The notes: a model not told the origin generated them from the letters alone. Numbered from the stretch's first letter, positions 35,612-46,261 are shown. The stretch is DNA of 64,000 nucleotides from CAZGUG01 sp964625335 (GCA_964625335.1 CAZVBE010000009.1:14315-78314), one strand, 5' to 3'. Numbers and translations: made by a program.

Positions 35612-36781
35612 TCAAGACACACCCCTGAAAACTATTTTTCCGTTTACCAATACATACCGGGTTCTTGTAGTATAACCAAAGGGGTGCCCGTTAAATACCG
35701 CTATATCTGCATCCTTCCCGGTTGAGAGGCTTCCTACCCTGTCGTCTACTCCGGCGATTCTCGCCGCATTTATCGTGATGGCCTCAAGGGCTTTGTACTC
35801 ATCCATACCCTCCTTCACTGCAAGGGCTGCGCATACCGGCAGATACTGTATGGGCACCACCGGATGGTCTGTCATTATGGCTATATCCAATCCCGCCGAG
35901 GACAAAATGCCCGGCGTTTTAAAGGTAAGGTCCCTTAGTTCGTACTTTGACCGGGAAGTAAGACCCGGCCCAACTACCACACCCCTACCCTCCTGTACAA
36001 GGGTTTCGGTTATCCTGTGGCCCTCGGTGCAGTGCTCTATGGTCATATCCACATCAAACTCCCGGGCTATCCTAAGGGCTGTCAGAATATCGTCCGCCCT
36101 GTGGGCATGAGCCTTTAGAGGCAGTTCCTTTTTTAAGACTTTAACAAGCGCTTCCATTTTTACATCCAACTCGGGAGCTTTGTCACCCTTCCCGTCCCTT
36201 TCAATCTTCTCCATATACCTTTTTGCCTTCATAAGGGCTTCCCGCAAAAGGGCTGCCGTTGCCATCCGGGTCATTGGGGATGCCTTTTTTTCGTGATACA
36301 CCCTTTTGGGGTTCTCGCCAAAGGCGCATTTTATCGCAACGGGGTTTTTGATAACCATATCATCCACCCTACTGCCTACGGTTTTTATTGCCGTAAATTC
36401 GCCCCCAAGCACATTTGCACTGCCCGGGCCTGTAACCACGGTGGTTACACCGCCGGCAACCGCTTCTCCAAAGGATTTGTCCATGGGGTTTATAGCATCT
36501 ATAGCCCTTAAATGGGGCGTAATGGGGTCTGTCATTTCATTGCCGTCTTCACCCTCAAAACCTATACCGTCTTCAAACAGGCCAATATGACAGTGGGCAT
36601 CCACAAAACCCGGCATTACATACATGCCGGCCGCATCAATGACCTGCCCGGCTTTTCCCTCCCACAGCCCGGGGTCCCCCGGCCCCACTTCTTTTATCTT
36701 GCCGTTTTCTATAAGAATATATCCCCTTTCAAGGGTTTGCCCGTTCATTGTATAAACCTTACCGTTTTTTATTAATATCAT
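35612..36781 (-). CDS. Amidohydrolase-superfamily metal-dependent hydrolase
   Basis: 389 residues. Metal ligands: His63 and His65 in DAHCHIG, AHAH and EHC later, and Asp in MTDHPV. N- and C-terminal beta segments (MILIKNGKVYTM, VLVNGKIVF) form the composite sandwich domain. Closest by feel to imidazolonepropionase-like/prolidase-like cytoplasmic enzymes; the substrate is unknown. It abuts tsaE by 0 nt and could be co-transcribed with the tsa group. Confidence 0.88.
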   Translation of the reverse strand: MILIKNGKVYTMNGQTLERGYILIENGKIKEVGPGDPGLWEGKAGQVIDAAGMYVMPGFVDAHCHIGLFEDGIGFEGEDGNEMTDPITPHLRAIDAINPMDKSFGEAVAGGVTTVVTGPGSANVLGGEFTAIKTVGSRVDDMVIKNPVAIKCAFGENPKRVYHEKKASPMTRMATAALLREALMKAKRYMEKIERDGKGDKAPELDVKMEALVKVLKKELPLKAHAHRADDILTALRIAREFDVDMTIEHCTEGHRITETLVQEGRGVVVGPGLTSRSKYELRDLTFKTPGILSSAGLDIAIMTDHPVVPIQYLPVCAALAVKEGMDEYKALEAITINAARIAGVDDRVGSLSTGKDADIAVFNGHPFGYTTRTRYVLVNGKIVFRGVS

Positions 36782-36830
36782 TTTTTATACCTCCGCATAA
36801 TAAATCCAATCTCCCCTGTTACCTGCAGGG

Positions 36831-38156
36831 TTAATTTTCCTCCAACCGGTTGTATATATTCCGGCAGCCGGTTTCCTTAATAAAAAATGTGCTTGCCACC
36901 GCAATCAGAACCGCTGCCGCACACAGGAACAGGGACTTACTGTGAGCCGCCTGGGAATATACCCTTATTCCGTTTGCCATATCCCCGGTCCAGTTCAGGT
37001 CAAGCACATATCCCATAAGGGGCTGTAAGACCGAAGGGCCAAGAAATCCGCCTATATTGAGGGTTCCTATAGCTACCCCGGCAATCTGCGGAGGGTTAAC
37101 CTCCTTGCCTACCGCCCATGTAATTACAAACCCGGCAGCGGAAAGACCCAGTAAAAAGAGCAGAGGGTAAAGGGCTTCGACCGGCGGTTTCCCTTTATTC
37201 CACATTATAAACAAAGTCCATACCAGCAGATTGACTATGCCAAACCCTAATAAGGGACGTTTTCTTCTCCCCATCCTGTCGGATATCGTACCGGCCAAAA
37301 AGCTGCCAATCATTAATCCCGCCATCGCAGCCGTAATATATGATGAGGCCGTTGTCTTGTCAAAACCGTAAACATCCATCATGTAGGGTACTCCCCACAT
37401 ACCGTTAAAGGATAAAATAGCCCCGGCAAATCCTGCAAATGCAACAAATCCCGGCCAGGTGTGCCTGTTGGCGGCTACAATCCTGATACCCTCCAGTATT
37501 AGGGGCTTTTCAGAAGCAGCTTTAACCTCTTTACCCTCGATGGATGAAATATCCGGCAGTCCGATATCCGCGGGTCTGTTTCTTACAATAAGGTAGTTTA
37601 GTAACGAAATAATGATAGAAATAATACCTATCCAAATAAACACTGTTCTCCAGTCAAAGTACGCCACTGCCAGGGCAAGGGGTATTCCTGCCAGAAGGGC
37701 TCCCCCGTTGCCTATGAATGCTGTCAGACCCGATATGGTGGCAAATTCGCTTTCTTTGAACCATTCAGACTGAAACTTTAATATCGACACAAATATTACA
37801 GATACCCCAAGGCCTACCAGGAATCTTCCTGCGTATCCCATGTTGATGTTTGGCGCCAGACCAAATACAATGGAGCCTATACCGGCCACCAGCGAGCCCG
37901 CGGCAACCGTCATCCTCGCCCCCAGTGTATCCGCAAGGACTCCCGAAGGTATCTGCATAACCATGTAAACATAAAAATATACTGCTCCAAGGTTGCCAAG
38001 GGCGGCTCCTGTAACGCCGAACTCCGCCATAAGGTTGCCCGCCACCACTCCGGTGGCAATCCTGTGGAAAAATACTATTACATAGGCAGTGCACATGATT
38101 CCCCATACCAGCCATCTATACCGGTAGCCTTTCTGTATATTACTGTTATCTGTCAA
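36831..38156 (-). CDS. Major facilitator superfamily transporter
   Basis: 441 residues, 12 predicted helices with a central charged loop (SSIEGKEVKAASEK). PSGVLADTLGARMTVAAGSL and ISDRMGRRKRPL are the loop 2-3 and 8-9 MFS motifs. Overall it resembles the GlpT/ExuT-like anion:cation branch, so a small organic anion or sugar phosphate is a guess. 49 nt upstream of the amidohydrolase on the same strand. Confidence 0.85.
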   Translation of the reverse strand: MTDNSNIQKGYRYRWLVWGIMCTAYVIVFFHRIATGVVAGNLMAEFGVTGAALGNLGAVYFYVYMVMQIPSGVLADTLGARMTVAAGSLVAGIGSIVFGLAPNINMGYAGRFLVGLGVSVIFVSILKFQSEWFKESEFATISGLTAFIGNGGALLAGIPLALAVAYFDWRTVFIWIGIISIIISLLNYLIVRNRPADIGLPDISSIEGKEVKAASEKPLILEGIRIVAANRHTWPGFVAFAGFAGAILSFNGMWGVPYMMDVYGFDKTTASSYITAAMAGLMIGSFLAGTISDRMGRRKRPLLGFGIVNLLVWTLFIMWNKGKPPVEALYPLLFLLGLSAAGFVITWAVGKEVNPPQIAGVAIGTLNIGGFLGPSVLQPLMGYVLDLNWTGDMANGIRVYSQAAHSKSLFLCAAAVLIAVASTFFIKETGCRNIYNRLEEN

Positions 38157-38203
38157 AGACTCCCCTCCTCCATCGGTTTGAAATCACTGTATATATTCAG
38201 CAC

Positions 38204-40366
38204 TTATGTCTGGTTAACCTGCTTCATGGAAAGGGATATTCTGTTCCTGTCGGCATCGACCTCCAGCACTCTTACCTTCACAATATCTCCTACCGAAACC
38301 ACATCCATGGGATTCCTGATATATCTGTCGCTGATCTCGGATATATGTACAAGCCCGTCCTGATGCACTCCTATATCTACAAAAGCCCCAAAATCTATCA
38401 CATTGCGCACCGTTCCTGTCAATAACATGCCCGGCCTCAAATCATCCAAAGTCATAACTTCCCTTAAAAACACCGGCCCCTGCATATCCTCCCTCGGGTC
38501 CCTGCCGGGTTTTATAAGCTCGCCTAATATATCCCTGAGGGTAGGAACGCCAATACCCAGTTCTTCCGCCACCTCGGTCACGTTAATGTTATCCAACGAT
38601 TTTCTGATACCCCTTACGGCCTCTGCCGTCATTGACTGTATATCATACCCAAGCCCTTTGATAAGCCCTATGGCAGCGGGATAGGATTCCGGGTGGACCG
38701 CAGTGGAATCCAGTATATTATCGGGGTTATCCACCCTTAAAAAGCCGGCGCATTGAACAAAGGTCTGCTCTCCCAGCCTCTTCACGCCTAAAAGTTGCTG
38801 CCGGTTGGTAAACCCGCCCAGTTCATCCCGTACCGATACGATATTCCCGGCCACCACCGGGCTTATACCCGAAACATACAACAGCAGCGAATAGGATGCC
38901 GTATTAAGGTCTACCCCAACGCTGTTGACGCAATCCTCCACCACCGCCCCCAGCGTATCCGAGAGCCTTTTCTGGTTGACGTCATGCTGGTACTGGCCTA
39001 CCCCTACGTGTTTGGGATCTATTTTAACCAACTCTGCCAGCGGGTCCTGCAGCCTTCTTCCTATGGATATTGCGCCCCTTATAGAAACATTGATATCCGG
39101 ATACTCCCGGGAGCCCAACTTGGATGCAGAATATACCGAAGCACCGGCTTCATTTACTATAACATACTTAACGTCCCTTTCCAGCCCGCCTATCAGTTCG
39201 GATACAAACAGCTCAGACTCCCGGGAGGCTGTTCCGTTGCCTATGGCTATAAGGTCCACCCCGTGCTTTTCAATGAGTCCCTTAAGCGTATCGGTTGCTT
39301 TTTGTTTGTCCTGCTGCGGAGGGGTGGGATATACGGTGGCGGTGTCTAATAGCTTTCCTGTGGCATCCACCACTGCGATTTTGCACCCGGTCCTGTAAGC
39401 GGGGTCAAAACCCATAACCACTTTACCCTTTACCGGTGCCTGCATAAGCAGATTCTTAAGGTTTACGGCAAACACCTTTATTGCCTGGTTCTCCGCCTTT
39501 TCGGTCAGCGTATTTCTAACCTCCCGCTCTATCGAAGGGCCTATCAGCCTTTTATATGCATCCTCCGCCGAATGGATAAGGTATGGTACGGTAATGCTTT
39601 TCCTGTTCAATATGAGTTTGTCCAGAATAAGGTTATGTATATCTTCCACCGGTGCTTCGATTTTCACCGAAAGCATTCCCTCGTTTTCACCCCTGTTTAT
39701 CGCCAAAACCCTATGGGGCACTATCGAAGTGACCGGCTCGGTATAATCATAGTACATCTGGAAATCCGAAACCTCTTTGGTAGTCCCGCCAACCCGCAAA
39801 ATACCCTTTCCGGCTGTCAGGCTCCTGATGGCTTTCCTTAATTCCGCATTATCCGAAATTGACTCGGCAATTATATCCACAGCCCCTTCCAGGGCCTCCC
39901 GGGCTGTATTAACACCCTTTTCTTGGTCTGCATACTCAACGGCAATCTGCTCCATTTCACCTTCCATAAGCTGCTGGGACAGCAATATGTCCGCCAGCGG
40001 TGCAAGCCCCTTCTCCCGGGCTGCCATTGCCCTTGTTCTCCTCTTGGGCCGGAAGGGCCTGTATATGTCCTCCACTTCCTGCAGGGTTTTCGAAGCGTTT
40101 ATCTTTTGCTCAAGCTCTCCTGTCAGCTTGTCCTGCTCCTTAACAAGCCTTATAACCTCTTCTTTCCTGTTTTCCAGGCTCTTAAGATATTTCAGCCTGT
40201 CCGCCAGTTCCCTGAGTACGTCATCCGCCAGCCCTCCGGTCATCTCCTTGCGGTAGCGGGCAATAAACGGTATTGTATTCCCCTCGTCTATCAGATTTAT
40301 TGTATTTTCAACCTGGAAACTTTTCAGGCCAAACTCCTCACACAGTCTTGCAGCAATTTCGCTCAT
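38204..40366 (-). CDS. tex: RNA-binding transcriptional accessory protein Tex
   Basis: 720 residues. N-terminal Tex domain (LIDEGNTIPFIARYRKEMTG), YqgF-like nuclease fold (VMGFDPAYRTGCKIAVVDATG), helix-hairpin-helix region (LNTASYSLLLYVSGISPVVA) and C-terminal S1 domain (TGTVRNVIDFGAFVDIGVHQ). It interacts with RNA polymerase/RNA in other bacteria. ATG 40366 has AAGGAGG at the right spacing. Confidence 0.95.
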   Translation of the reverse strand: MSEIAARLCEEFGLKSFQVENTINLIDEGNTIPFIARYRKEMTGGLADDVLRELADRLKYLKSLENRKEEVIRLVKEQDKLTGELEQKINASKTLQEVEDIYRPFRPKRRTRAMAAREKGLAPLADILLSQQLMEGEMEQIAVEYADQEKGVNTAREALEGAVDIIAESISDNAELRKAIRSLTAGKGILRVGGTTKEVSDFQMYYDYTEPVTSIVPHRVLAINRGENEGMLSVKIEAPVEDIHNLILDKLILNRKSITVPYLIHSAEDAYKRLIGPSIEREVRNTLTEKAENQAIKVFAVNLKNLLMQAPVKGKVVMGFDPAYRTGCKIAVVDATGKLLDTATVYPTPPQQDKQKATDTLKGLIEKHGVDLIAIGNGTASRESELFVSELIGGLERDVKYVIVNEAGASVYSASKLGSREYPDINVSIRGAISIGRRLQDPLAELVKIDPKHVGVGQYQHDVNQKRLSDTLGAVVEDCVNSVGVDLNTASYSLLLYVSGISPVVAGNIVSVRDELGGFTNRQQLLGVKRLGEQTFVQCAGFLRVDNPDNILDSTAVHPESYPAAIGLIKGLGYDIQSMTAEAVRGIRKSLDNINVTEVAEELGIGVPTLRDILGELIKPGRDPREDMQGPVFLREVMTLDDLRPGMLLTGTVRNVIDFGAFVDIGVHQDGLVHISEISDRYIRNPMDVVSVGDIVKVRVLEVDADRNRISLSMKQVNQT

Positions 40367-40487
40367 GTACAGCCTCCTTATTCGTTGATTATGCACAAAA
40401 TATCAGCTCAAAAAAATACTATACGCAGCATTTTCGCATAAGTAGATTTACATGAAGCCAATAAATGCTTGTCTGCAATCTGAAATG

Positions 40488-41598
40488 CTACACAGTATCT
40501 TTTTGAGCCCTTAGATAAGCAAATATAAACCCGTCAAGGTCACCGTCCATAACCCTGTTTACATTTCCCATCTCTGCATTGGTTCTGTGATCCTTTACCA
40601 TACTGTAGGGATGAAAAACATAGGACCTTATCTGGCTGCCCCAGGCAATCTGGTTGTATTCGCCCTGCAGGTCCTCAATTTTCTCCTTATGCTCCTGCTC
40701 CTTCAGTTCTATAAGCTTTGATTTAAGCATCCTCATAGCGGTTTCCCGGTTGCTGTGCTGGGACCTCTCATTCTGGCACTGCACAACTATTCCGGTGGGT
40801 ATATGGGTTATCCTTATGGCGGAGTCGGTCTTGTTTACATGCTGCCCTCCGGCACCGCTGGATCTGTAGGTGTCAACCCTTAAGTCATCAGGATTTATAT
40901 TTACTTCCACATCGTCGTCAAGCTCGGGCATTACATCCAGCGAAGCAAAGGAAGTATGCCTTCTGCCTGAAGCATCGAAGGGAGAAATCCTCACAAGCCG
41001 GTGAACGCCCTTCTCCGCCTTCAGGTATCCGTAAGCATTTTCACCCTCCACCAATAATGTGGCGCTCTTAATGCCCCCCTCGTCGTCCGCCAGCAGGTCG
41101 AGTACCTTAACCTTGTAGCCTTTGTTTTCGGCCCAGCGGGTATACATGCGCATCAGCATCTCGGCCCAGTCCTGGGCTTCCAGGCCTCCCGCCCCCGAAT
41201 GCAGGGACAGTATTGCATTTTTGCTGTCGTACTTTCCATCCAGAAGAGTTTCTATTTTGAGCTGCTCCAGATGCTCAACAAACCTGACGAAGTTGTCGTG
41301 TATTTCAGTTGCCAGCGAAGTATCATTCTCCTCCAGCGAAAGCTCAAGCAGCAGCTTAAGATCGTTAAACTCCTCCGATATGGAATTAAATTTATCTATC
41401 CTGGCTTTCAACGACTTTAACCGTACAATAACGGCTGAAGTCTTTTGGTTATCGTTCCAGAAGTCGGGTTCCGCCATCTCGGCCTCCAGTTGGGCCATTC
41501 GATGGATAGAGGCATCCACGTCAAAGGGAGACCCTCATTTCCTCAATTTTCTTCTCTAGCTCATCCAACTGCTGACCGTACTGTTCCAATTCCAACAC
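40488..41598 (-). CDS. prfB: Peptide chain release factor 2 with programmed +1 frameshift
   Basis: Recognises UGA and UAA and releases peptides. The 5' part (GTG 41598, 25 codons, ...MRVSL) ends at CTT-TGA (TGA at 41521-41523); reading continues in +1 as GAC-GTG-GAT into the main frame, giving ~369 residues. CTT TGA C is the conserved shift site. The GGQ motif is in SSGAGGQHVNKTDSA, the SPF tripeptide in RISPFDASG. The upstream Shine-Dalgarno-like stimulator is weak here (AGGG five nt before CTT). Autoregulation by RF2 level is known for this design. Confidence 0.95.
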
Positions 41599-41612
41599 CT
41601 TTGTATCACTCC

Positions 41613-44114
41613 TTATCTTCCGCAGCACTTTTTATATTTTTTGCCGCTGCCACAGGGGCAGGGGTCGTTTCGCCCCACCTTTTTTCCCTCTTTTTTGATC
41701 GGCTTGTTCTCTTTTTCTCCGTGGCTGGCCTCCATCGGCCTGGCTACCCTCTCCCTCACCGGTGCTTGCTCCACCTGGACCCGATACAGGTATTTTACCG
41801 TATCTTCCTTTATCGAATCTATCATTTCCCGGAACATATCGTAACCTTCCTTCTGATATGCCCTCACCGGATCCTCCTGGCCATAGGCCCTTAAACCTAT
41901 ACCCTGTCTTAACTGGTCCATGTTGTCTATGTTTTCCATCCACTTCATGTCGACAACCCTAAGGAGTATAACCCTCTCAAGTTCTCTCATCTGCTCGCTG
42001 CCTATTTTCTCTTCCTTGTCATTATATACCCTAAGGGCAATTTCCATAAGCATACCTTTTAACCCATCCCGGGTCAGGTCTTCCGGGTTGTCCGTTTTCA
42101 AACCGCCTGCGGTCAGGAAAAGCTTCCGTGCGTTGTCCTGCAGGCCCTTCAGATCCCATTCCTCAGGATACTGGCTGTTGGAAGTATATATATCCAGCAT
42201 TGTATCTATTGTGTTTTCTATCATTTCCAAAATCTGTCCCCTGAGGCTTTCTCCCTCCAGCACCTGTCTTCTCTGGGCATATATTACTTCTCTCTGCTTG
42301 TTCATAACATCGTCGTATTGCAGCACGTGCTTCCTTATATCAAAGTTACGGGCTTCAACCTTTTTCTGGGCATTTTCTATTGATTTACTAAGGATAGAGT
42401 GCTCAATGGGCTGCGAATCATCAAAGCCCAGCCTGTCTATCATGCCCATTATCTTTTCGGAACCAAACAGCCTCATCAGTTCATCTTCCATGGAAATATA
42501 GAACTGCGAAGACCCCTGGTCCCCCTGCCTGCCCGACCGGCCCCTCAGCTGGTTGTCTATCCTCCTGCTCTCATGACGTTCAGTGCCTATTACGTGGAGC
42601 CCGCCAAACTTCTTCACTCCTTCGCCTAGGACTATGTCGGTACCTCTGCCCGCCATATTGGTGGAAATCGTCACGGTACCCCGTTGCCCCGCCTGCGCAA
42701 TAACCTGTGCTTCCTTCTCGTGGTATTTGGCGTTTAGTACCTGATGCGTTATTCCCCTTCTTTCAAGCATTTTGCTGAGCAGTTCGGAATTTTCGATGCT
42801 GATGGTACCCACAAGTATAGGCTGTCCCATTGAGTGCCTTTGTATAATATCCTCCACCACTGCCCTGAACTTGCCCTCGGTGGACCTGTAAACCACATCC
42901 GGCATATCATCCCTTACCATAGGCATGTTGGTGGGTATTTCCACAACATCCATACCGTATATGGCTCTGAATTCTTCCTCTTCGGTTGCGGCTGTACCGG
43001 TCATTCCGGCCAGCTTGTTATACATCCTGAAGTAGTTCTGAAAGGTTATGGTGGCCAATGTTTTAGATTCTCTTTCCACCTTAACCCTTTCCTTGGCTTC
43101 TATAGCCTGGTGCAGTCCGTCGCTGTAACGCCGCCCCAGCATAAGCCTTCCGGTAAACTCGTCAACAATTATTACCTGGTTATCCTTTACCACATAATCT
43201 ATATCACGGTTCATAAGCCTGTGGGCTTTCAGCGCCTGGTTTATATGATGGGAAATTTCCATATTTTCAGGGTCGGCCAGGTTCTCAAGGTTGAAATACT
43301 GCTCGGCTTTTCTGACGCCGTCCTCGGTTAGCGTGACGGTGCTCGCCTTCTCATCCACAGTAAAATGTTCCTCCGTCCTTAAACCCCTGACAAAACCGTC
43401 CACCACCGAATAAAGCTTTGTGGATTTTTCGCCTGCACCCGAAATAATCAGAGGCGTCCTGGCCTCATCTATCAGTATGCTGTCAACCTCGTCTATGATT
43501 GCATAGTTTAATTCCCTTTGTACCATCTGATCCTTGTATATAACCATATTGTCCCTCAGATAGTCAAAGCCAAACTCGTTATTTGTGCCATAGGTAATAT
43601 CCGCGTTATAGGCTTTCTTGCGCTGTTCGAAATCAAGGCCGTGTACTATAAGCCCTACCTCCAGCCCCAGGAATTTGTACACCTCTCCCATCCACTGGCT
43701 GTCCCTTGTGGCAAGATAGTCGTTCACGGTGACAATATGCACGCCCTTTCCGGTAAGGGCATTCAAATAGGCAGGCATCGTGGCAACCAGGGTTTTCCCT
43801 TCACCGGTTTTCATCTCGGATATCCTGCCCTGGTGCAGTACAATTCCTCCCATAAGCTGTACCGGGAAATGTCTCATTTTTAGTACCCTCGCCGATGCTT
43901 CCCTTACCACCGCAAAAGCCTCGGCCAAAAGACCGTCGGGTGTCTCTCCCTGCCCAAGCCTTTCCTTGAACTCATTGGTTTTTTGCTGCAGCTGGCTGTC
44001 TGTCAGCCCTTTCATATCATTTTCCAGCGACTCTATTGCCTCTATCGTTCTGCTCAGCTTCTTTATCTCCCGCTCGTTGGCATCGCCGAATAGTTTTGAC
44101 CAAAAATTAGCCAT
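41613..44114 (-). CDS. secA: Protein translocase ATPase SecA
   Basis: 833-residue motor of the Sec pathway. Walker A MKTGEGKTLVATM, DEVDSILIDEARTPLI (Walker B), the helicase-like MAGRGTDIVLG and the zinc-binding C-terminus NDPCPCGSGKKYKKCCGR are present. It lies 14 nt upstream of prfB; the secA-prfB pair is widespread in Firmicutes. Confidence 0.99.
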   Translation of the reverse strand: MANFWSKLFGDANEREIKKLSRTIEAIESLENDMKGLTDSQLQQKTNEFKERLGQGETPDGLLAEAFAVVREASARVLKMRHFPVQLMGGIVLHQGRISEMKTGEGKTLVATMPAYLNALTGKGVHIVTVNDYLATRDSQWMGEVYKFLGLEVGLIVHGLDFEQRKKAYNADITYGTNNEFGFDYLRDNMVIYKDQMVQRELNYAIIDEVDSILIDEARTPLIISGAGEKSTKLYSVVDGFVRGLRTEEHFTVDEKASTVTLTEDGVRKAEQYFNLENLADPENMEISHHINQALKAHRLMNRDIDYVVKDNQVIIVDEFTGRLMLGRRYSDGLHQAIEAKERVKVERESKTLATITFQNYFRMYNKLAGMTGTAATEEEEFRAIYGMDVVEIPTNMPMVRDDMPDVVYRSTEGKFRAVVEDIIQRHSMGQPILVGTISIENSELLSKMLERRGITHQVLNAKYHEKEAQVIAQAGQRGTVTISTNMAGRGTDIVLGEGVKKFGGLHVIGTERHESRRIDNQLRGRSGRQGDQGSSQFYISMEDELMRLFGSEKIMGMIDRLGFDDSQPIEHSILSKSIENAQKKVEARNFDIRKHVLQYDDVMNKQREVIYAQRRQVLEGESLRGQILEMIENTIDTMLDIYTSNSQYPEEWDLKGLQDNARKLFLTAGGLKTDNPEDLTRDGLKGMLMEIALRVYNDKEEKIGSEQMRELERVILLRVVDMKWMENIDNMDQLRQGIGLRAYGQEDPVRAYQKEGYDMFREMIDSIKEDTVKYLYRVQVEQAPVRERVARPMEASHGEKENKPIKKEGKKVGRNDPCPCGSGKKYKKCCGR

Positions 44115-44187
44115 ACGTCTACACCTCGTCTCTAATTCAAACTAAATTTTATCATGAATTAAATCATTACGCAATTCAATGAAATTT

Positions 44188-44212
44188 AAAACACCCCCTG
44201 CCGGAGGTGTTA
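44188..44212 (-). terminator. Terminator between DUF5317 gene and secA
   Basis: Minus strand AACACCTCC-GGC-AGGGGGTGTT followed by TTAAATTT, immediately after the DUF5317 stop. Confidence 0.7.
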
Positions 44213-44806
44213 AATTCTGCTCTTATACTTGAACCTGATCATGCGGCTCTGCCTCATATTCTTTTCCTTCAGCATCGCTTTTTGAATGAACAGGAATATC
44301 CCCAGAGAGATTATTGTATCCCCTAAGCTTAGTACCTTTGGCAGTGGGTATGTCGCAGGAAGCACAATTATATCCGCCAGAAAAGAAAGCTTTGTTAAGG
44401 GAGTAAGGGGCTGATGTGTGAATAAGCTTCCGGTGGATATCATCCGGGCGTAGCTGCCAAGCCCTGCATTATTCAGACCGTCAATGGATACCGGCATAGC
44501 TCCCCCGTTAATGAATACTACCAAAAAATTCAAAAATGAACCGAGAAAAACAAGTCCCATTGCCCGGTGCTCCCTGTTGGAAATAATCCCTGCAAAAAGC
44601 ACAAGATAGCTTACTATATGAAGATACATACTGTATTGGGCTACCAGATCCATGCCGGCAGACACTGCAAACAGAGTTCCGAATTCAAGAACAAAGGCCA
44701 GTATAAATAACCATGCATTGCGAATAGATATCAGGCCCAGCCCCCTGAATTTCCCTCCCCGTATTTTGCCCACTATCAGCGATAATATAAGACCCTCAAT
44801 CAACAC
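44210..44806 (-). CDS. DUF5317 membrane protein
   Basis: 198 residues with about five to six helices and the family hallmarks NREHRAMGLVFLGSFLNFLVVF, NGGAMPVS and a C-terminal LGDTIISLGIFLFIQ. Function unknown; common near secA in Clostridia is my impression only. GGTGTTG precedes the ATG. Confidence 0.8.
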   Translation of the reverse strand: MLIEGLILSLIVGKIRGGKFRGLGLISIRNAWLFILAFVLEFGTLFAVSAGMDLVAQYSMYLHIVSYLVLFAGIISNREHRAMGLVFLGSFLNFLVVFINGGAMPVSIDGLNNAGLGSYARMISTGSLFTHQPLTPLTKLSFLADIIVLPATYPLPKVLSLGDTIISLGIFLFIQKAMLKEKNMRQSRMIRFKYKSRI

Positions 44807-44875
44807 CTTTAAACAACCCCTTATTGAAAATATTATATATTTATACTCATAAAACCGACACAGAGTGAGTAATTA

Positions 44876-45517
44876 TTAGCCAAACAGAGTGACAATTTTT
44901 CTGTTCACCGCATCCAGGGTCGCTTTTGCCACCGCTTCCTTTATGTCACCGGTATTTATCGCAGCACCGATAAGGAGCTGCTCCCCGAACTTGTCCAGAT
45001 ATGTAACTGCAACATTAATCACACTGATATTTGCAATGTTAAGGCTTCCCACATCCTCAACAACAAACATATCCTCCGAGTTCACGGCATCCGATACAGC
45101 CCTCAGTGCAGCCTCGGCTATGGTCCTGTTTATACTGCTGGTGGTATTGACGCCTTTATGGTATCCTACAAAAACTTCATCCCTGTGGGAAAGCGTTATT
45201 TTAACTTCAAAATTCAAATCCTTCCGGGCTACCTCCATCCCTTCATATTTAAAACGCAATTGTTCATTGTCTGTTTTGTCGCTGTCCAGCTGGGCAATGC
45301 TTATAACCCTGTGGTCAATGTCCATTGCAAACGAAGCCGATACAGCCGACTGTACATCCCTTGCCAATTGTTTGACGTTTTTTAATTTGTTGGCAAGACA
45401 ATGTATTTCTGTGACATTACCTTTATCATCAAGTCTGACCCTGGACGAGATAACCCCCTCCACAGCGTTAATTAGCTTCTGTAGCGAATTCTCCGATACT
45501 ACACGCTTATCGCTCAT
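44876..45517 (-). CDS. Conserved protein of unknown function with two similar halves
   Basis: 213 residues, start ATG 45517 after AGAGAGG. The first half (VISSRVRLDDKGNVTEIHCL, ..RDVQSAVSASFAMDIDHRVISIAQL) matches a motif I have seen in many uncharacterised Firmicute/actinobacterial proteins. The second half (EVKITLSHRDEVFVGYHKGV, ..INVAVTYLDKFGEQLLIGAA) looks like an independent beta-alpha domain. No catalytic motif, signal peptide or membrane helix seen. Confidence 0.65.
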   Translation of the reverse strand: MSDKRVVSENSLQKLINAVEGVISSRVRLDDKGNVTEIHCLANKLKNVKQLARDVQSAVSASFAMDIDHRVISIAQLDSDKTDNEQLRFKYEGMEVARKDLNFEVKITLSHRDEVFVGYHKGVNTTSSINRTIAEAALRAVSDAVNSEDMFVVEDVGSLNIANISVINVAVTYLDKFGEQLLIGAAINTGDIKEAVAKATLDAVNRKIVTLFG

Positions 45518-45668
45518 ATTGTTTTCCTCTCTTTGTAGATTTACCCCGTGCAGTTTCAACAGAGCTGCCGGGCTGTTACCGTCGCAGCTGTACGTCATCC
45601 GACACACCAATTTTAAAACCGATACTTATTATTTCTACTATTAATGTGAAATTCCTTTTTTTTACCAC

Positions 45669-45704
45669 AATAATAGGCTGCCGGTTTCAAACCTGCAGCC
45701 TATT
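45669..45704. repeat. Inverted repeat downstream of hpf
   Basis: AATAGGCTGC / GCAGCCTATT, 10-bp perfect arms with a 16-nt loop, between hpf and the unknown gene. No T-run follows on the minus strand, so termination is not clear; it may stabilise mRNA ends. Confidence 0.5.
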
Positions 45705-45733
45705 GCTCCTAGTGTTGGTATTGTTGCTTTATG

Positions 45734-46261
45734 TTAAAATATTGGTTCTATTAACCCGTAATTACCATCCTTTCTTCTATATACTACATTGACCTCATCG
45801 GTATCGCCGTTTGAAAAAACAAAGAAACTGTGCCCCAAAAGCTCCATCTGCAGTATTGCCTCCTCAACGGGCATCGGCTTCATTGCAAATCTTTTGGTTT
45901 TTACCACCCTGGGCCTTTCCACATCTTCCCTTCCATCCGCTTCTATGTTCTCAAAAATCAGTCTGCTTCCCCTAAACCTTCTTTCAAGTTTGGTTTTATG
46001 TTTGTTAATCTGACGTTCCAGCTTATCTACAGCCTTGTCAATGGATGTATACATATCTTCGGTGCACTCCTCGGCCCTGATAAGTACACCGTCAAAGGGA
46101 ATGGTGACCTCGATTATATGCCGGCTTTTTTCAACGTTCAGCGTAACCTGAGCCTCTGTGTCTTTCTGAAAATACTTGTTCAGTTTGCCTATCTTTCTCT
46201 CAATTGTGTCCCTCAAAGCATCGGTTACTTCCATATTCTTCCCGCTAGTAATGATACGCAT
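45734..46261 (-). CDS. hpf: Long-form ribosome hibernation promoting factor (RaiA/HPF)
   Basis: 175 residues. N-terminal ~95-residue ribosome-binding fold (TDALRDTIERKIGKLNKYF), a linker, and the C-terminal ~60-residue dimerisation domain (LLGHSFFVFSNGDTDEVNVVYRRKDG). Long HPF alone forms 100S ribosomes. Upstream, ~450 bp of non-coding DNA holds a DnaA-box cluster and the RNA element at 46706-46927. Confidence 0.95.
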   Translation of the reverse strand: MRIITSGKNMEVTDALRDTIERKIGKLNKYFQKDTEAQVTLNVEKSRHIIEVTIPFDGVLIRAEECTEDMYTSIDKAVDKLERQINKHKTKLERRFRGSRLIFENIEADGREDVERPRVVKTKRFAMKPMPVEEAILQMELLGHSFFVFSNGDTDEVNVVYRRKDGNYGLIEPIF

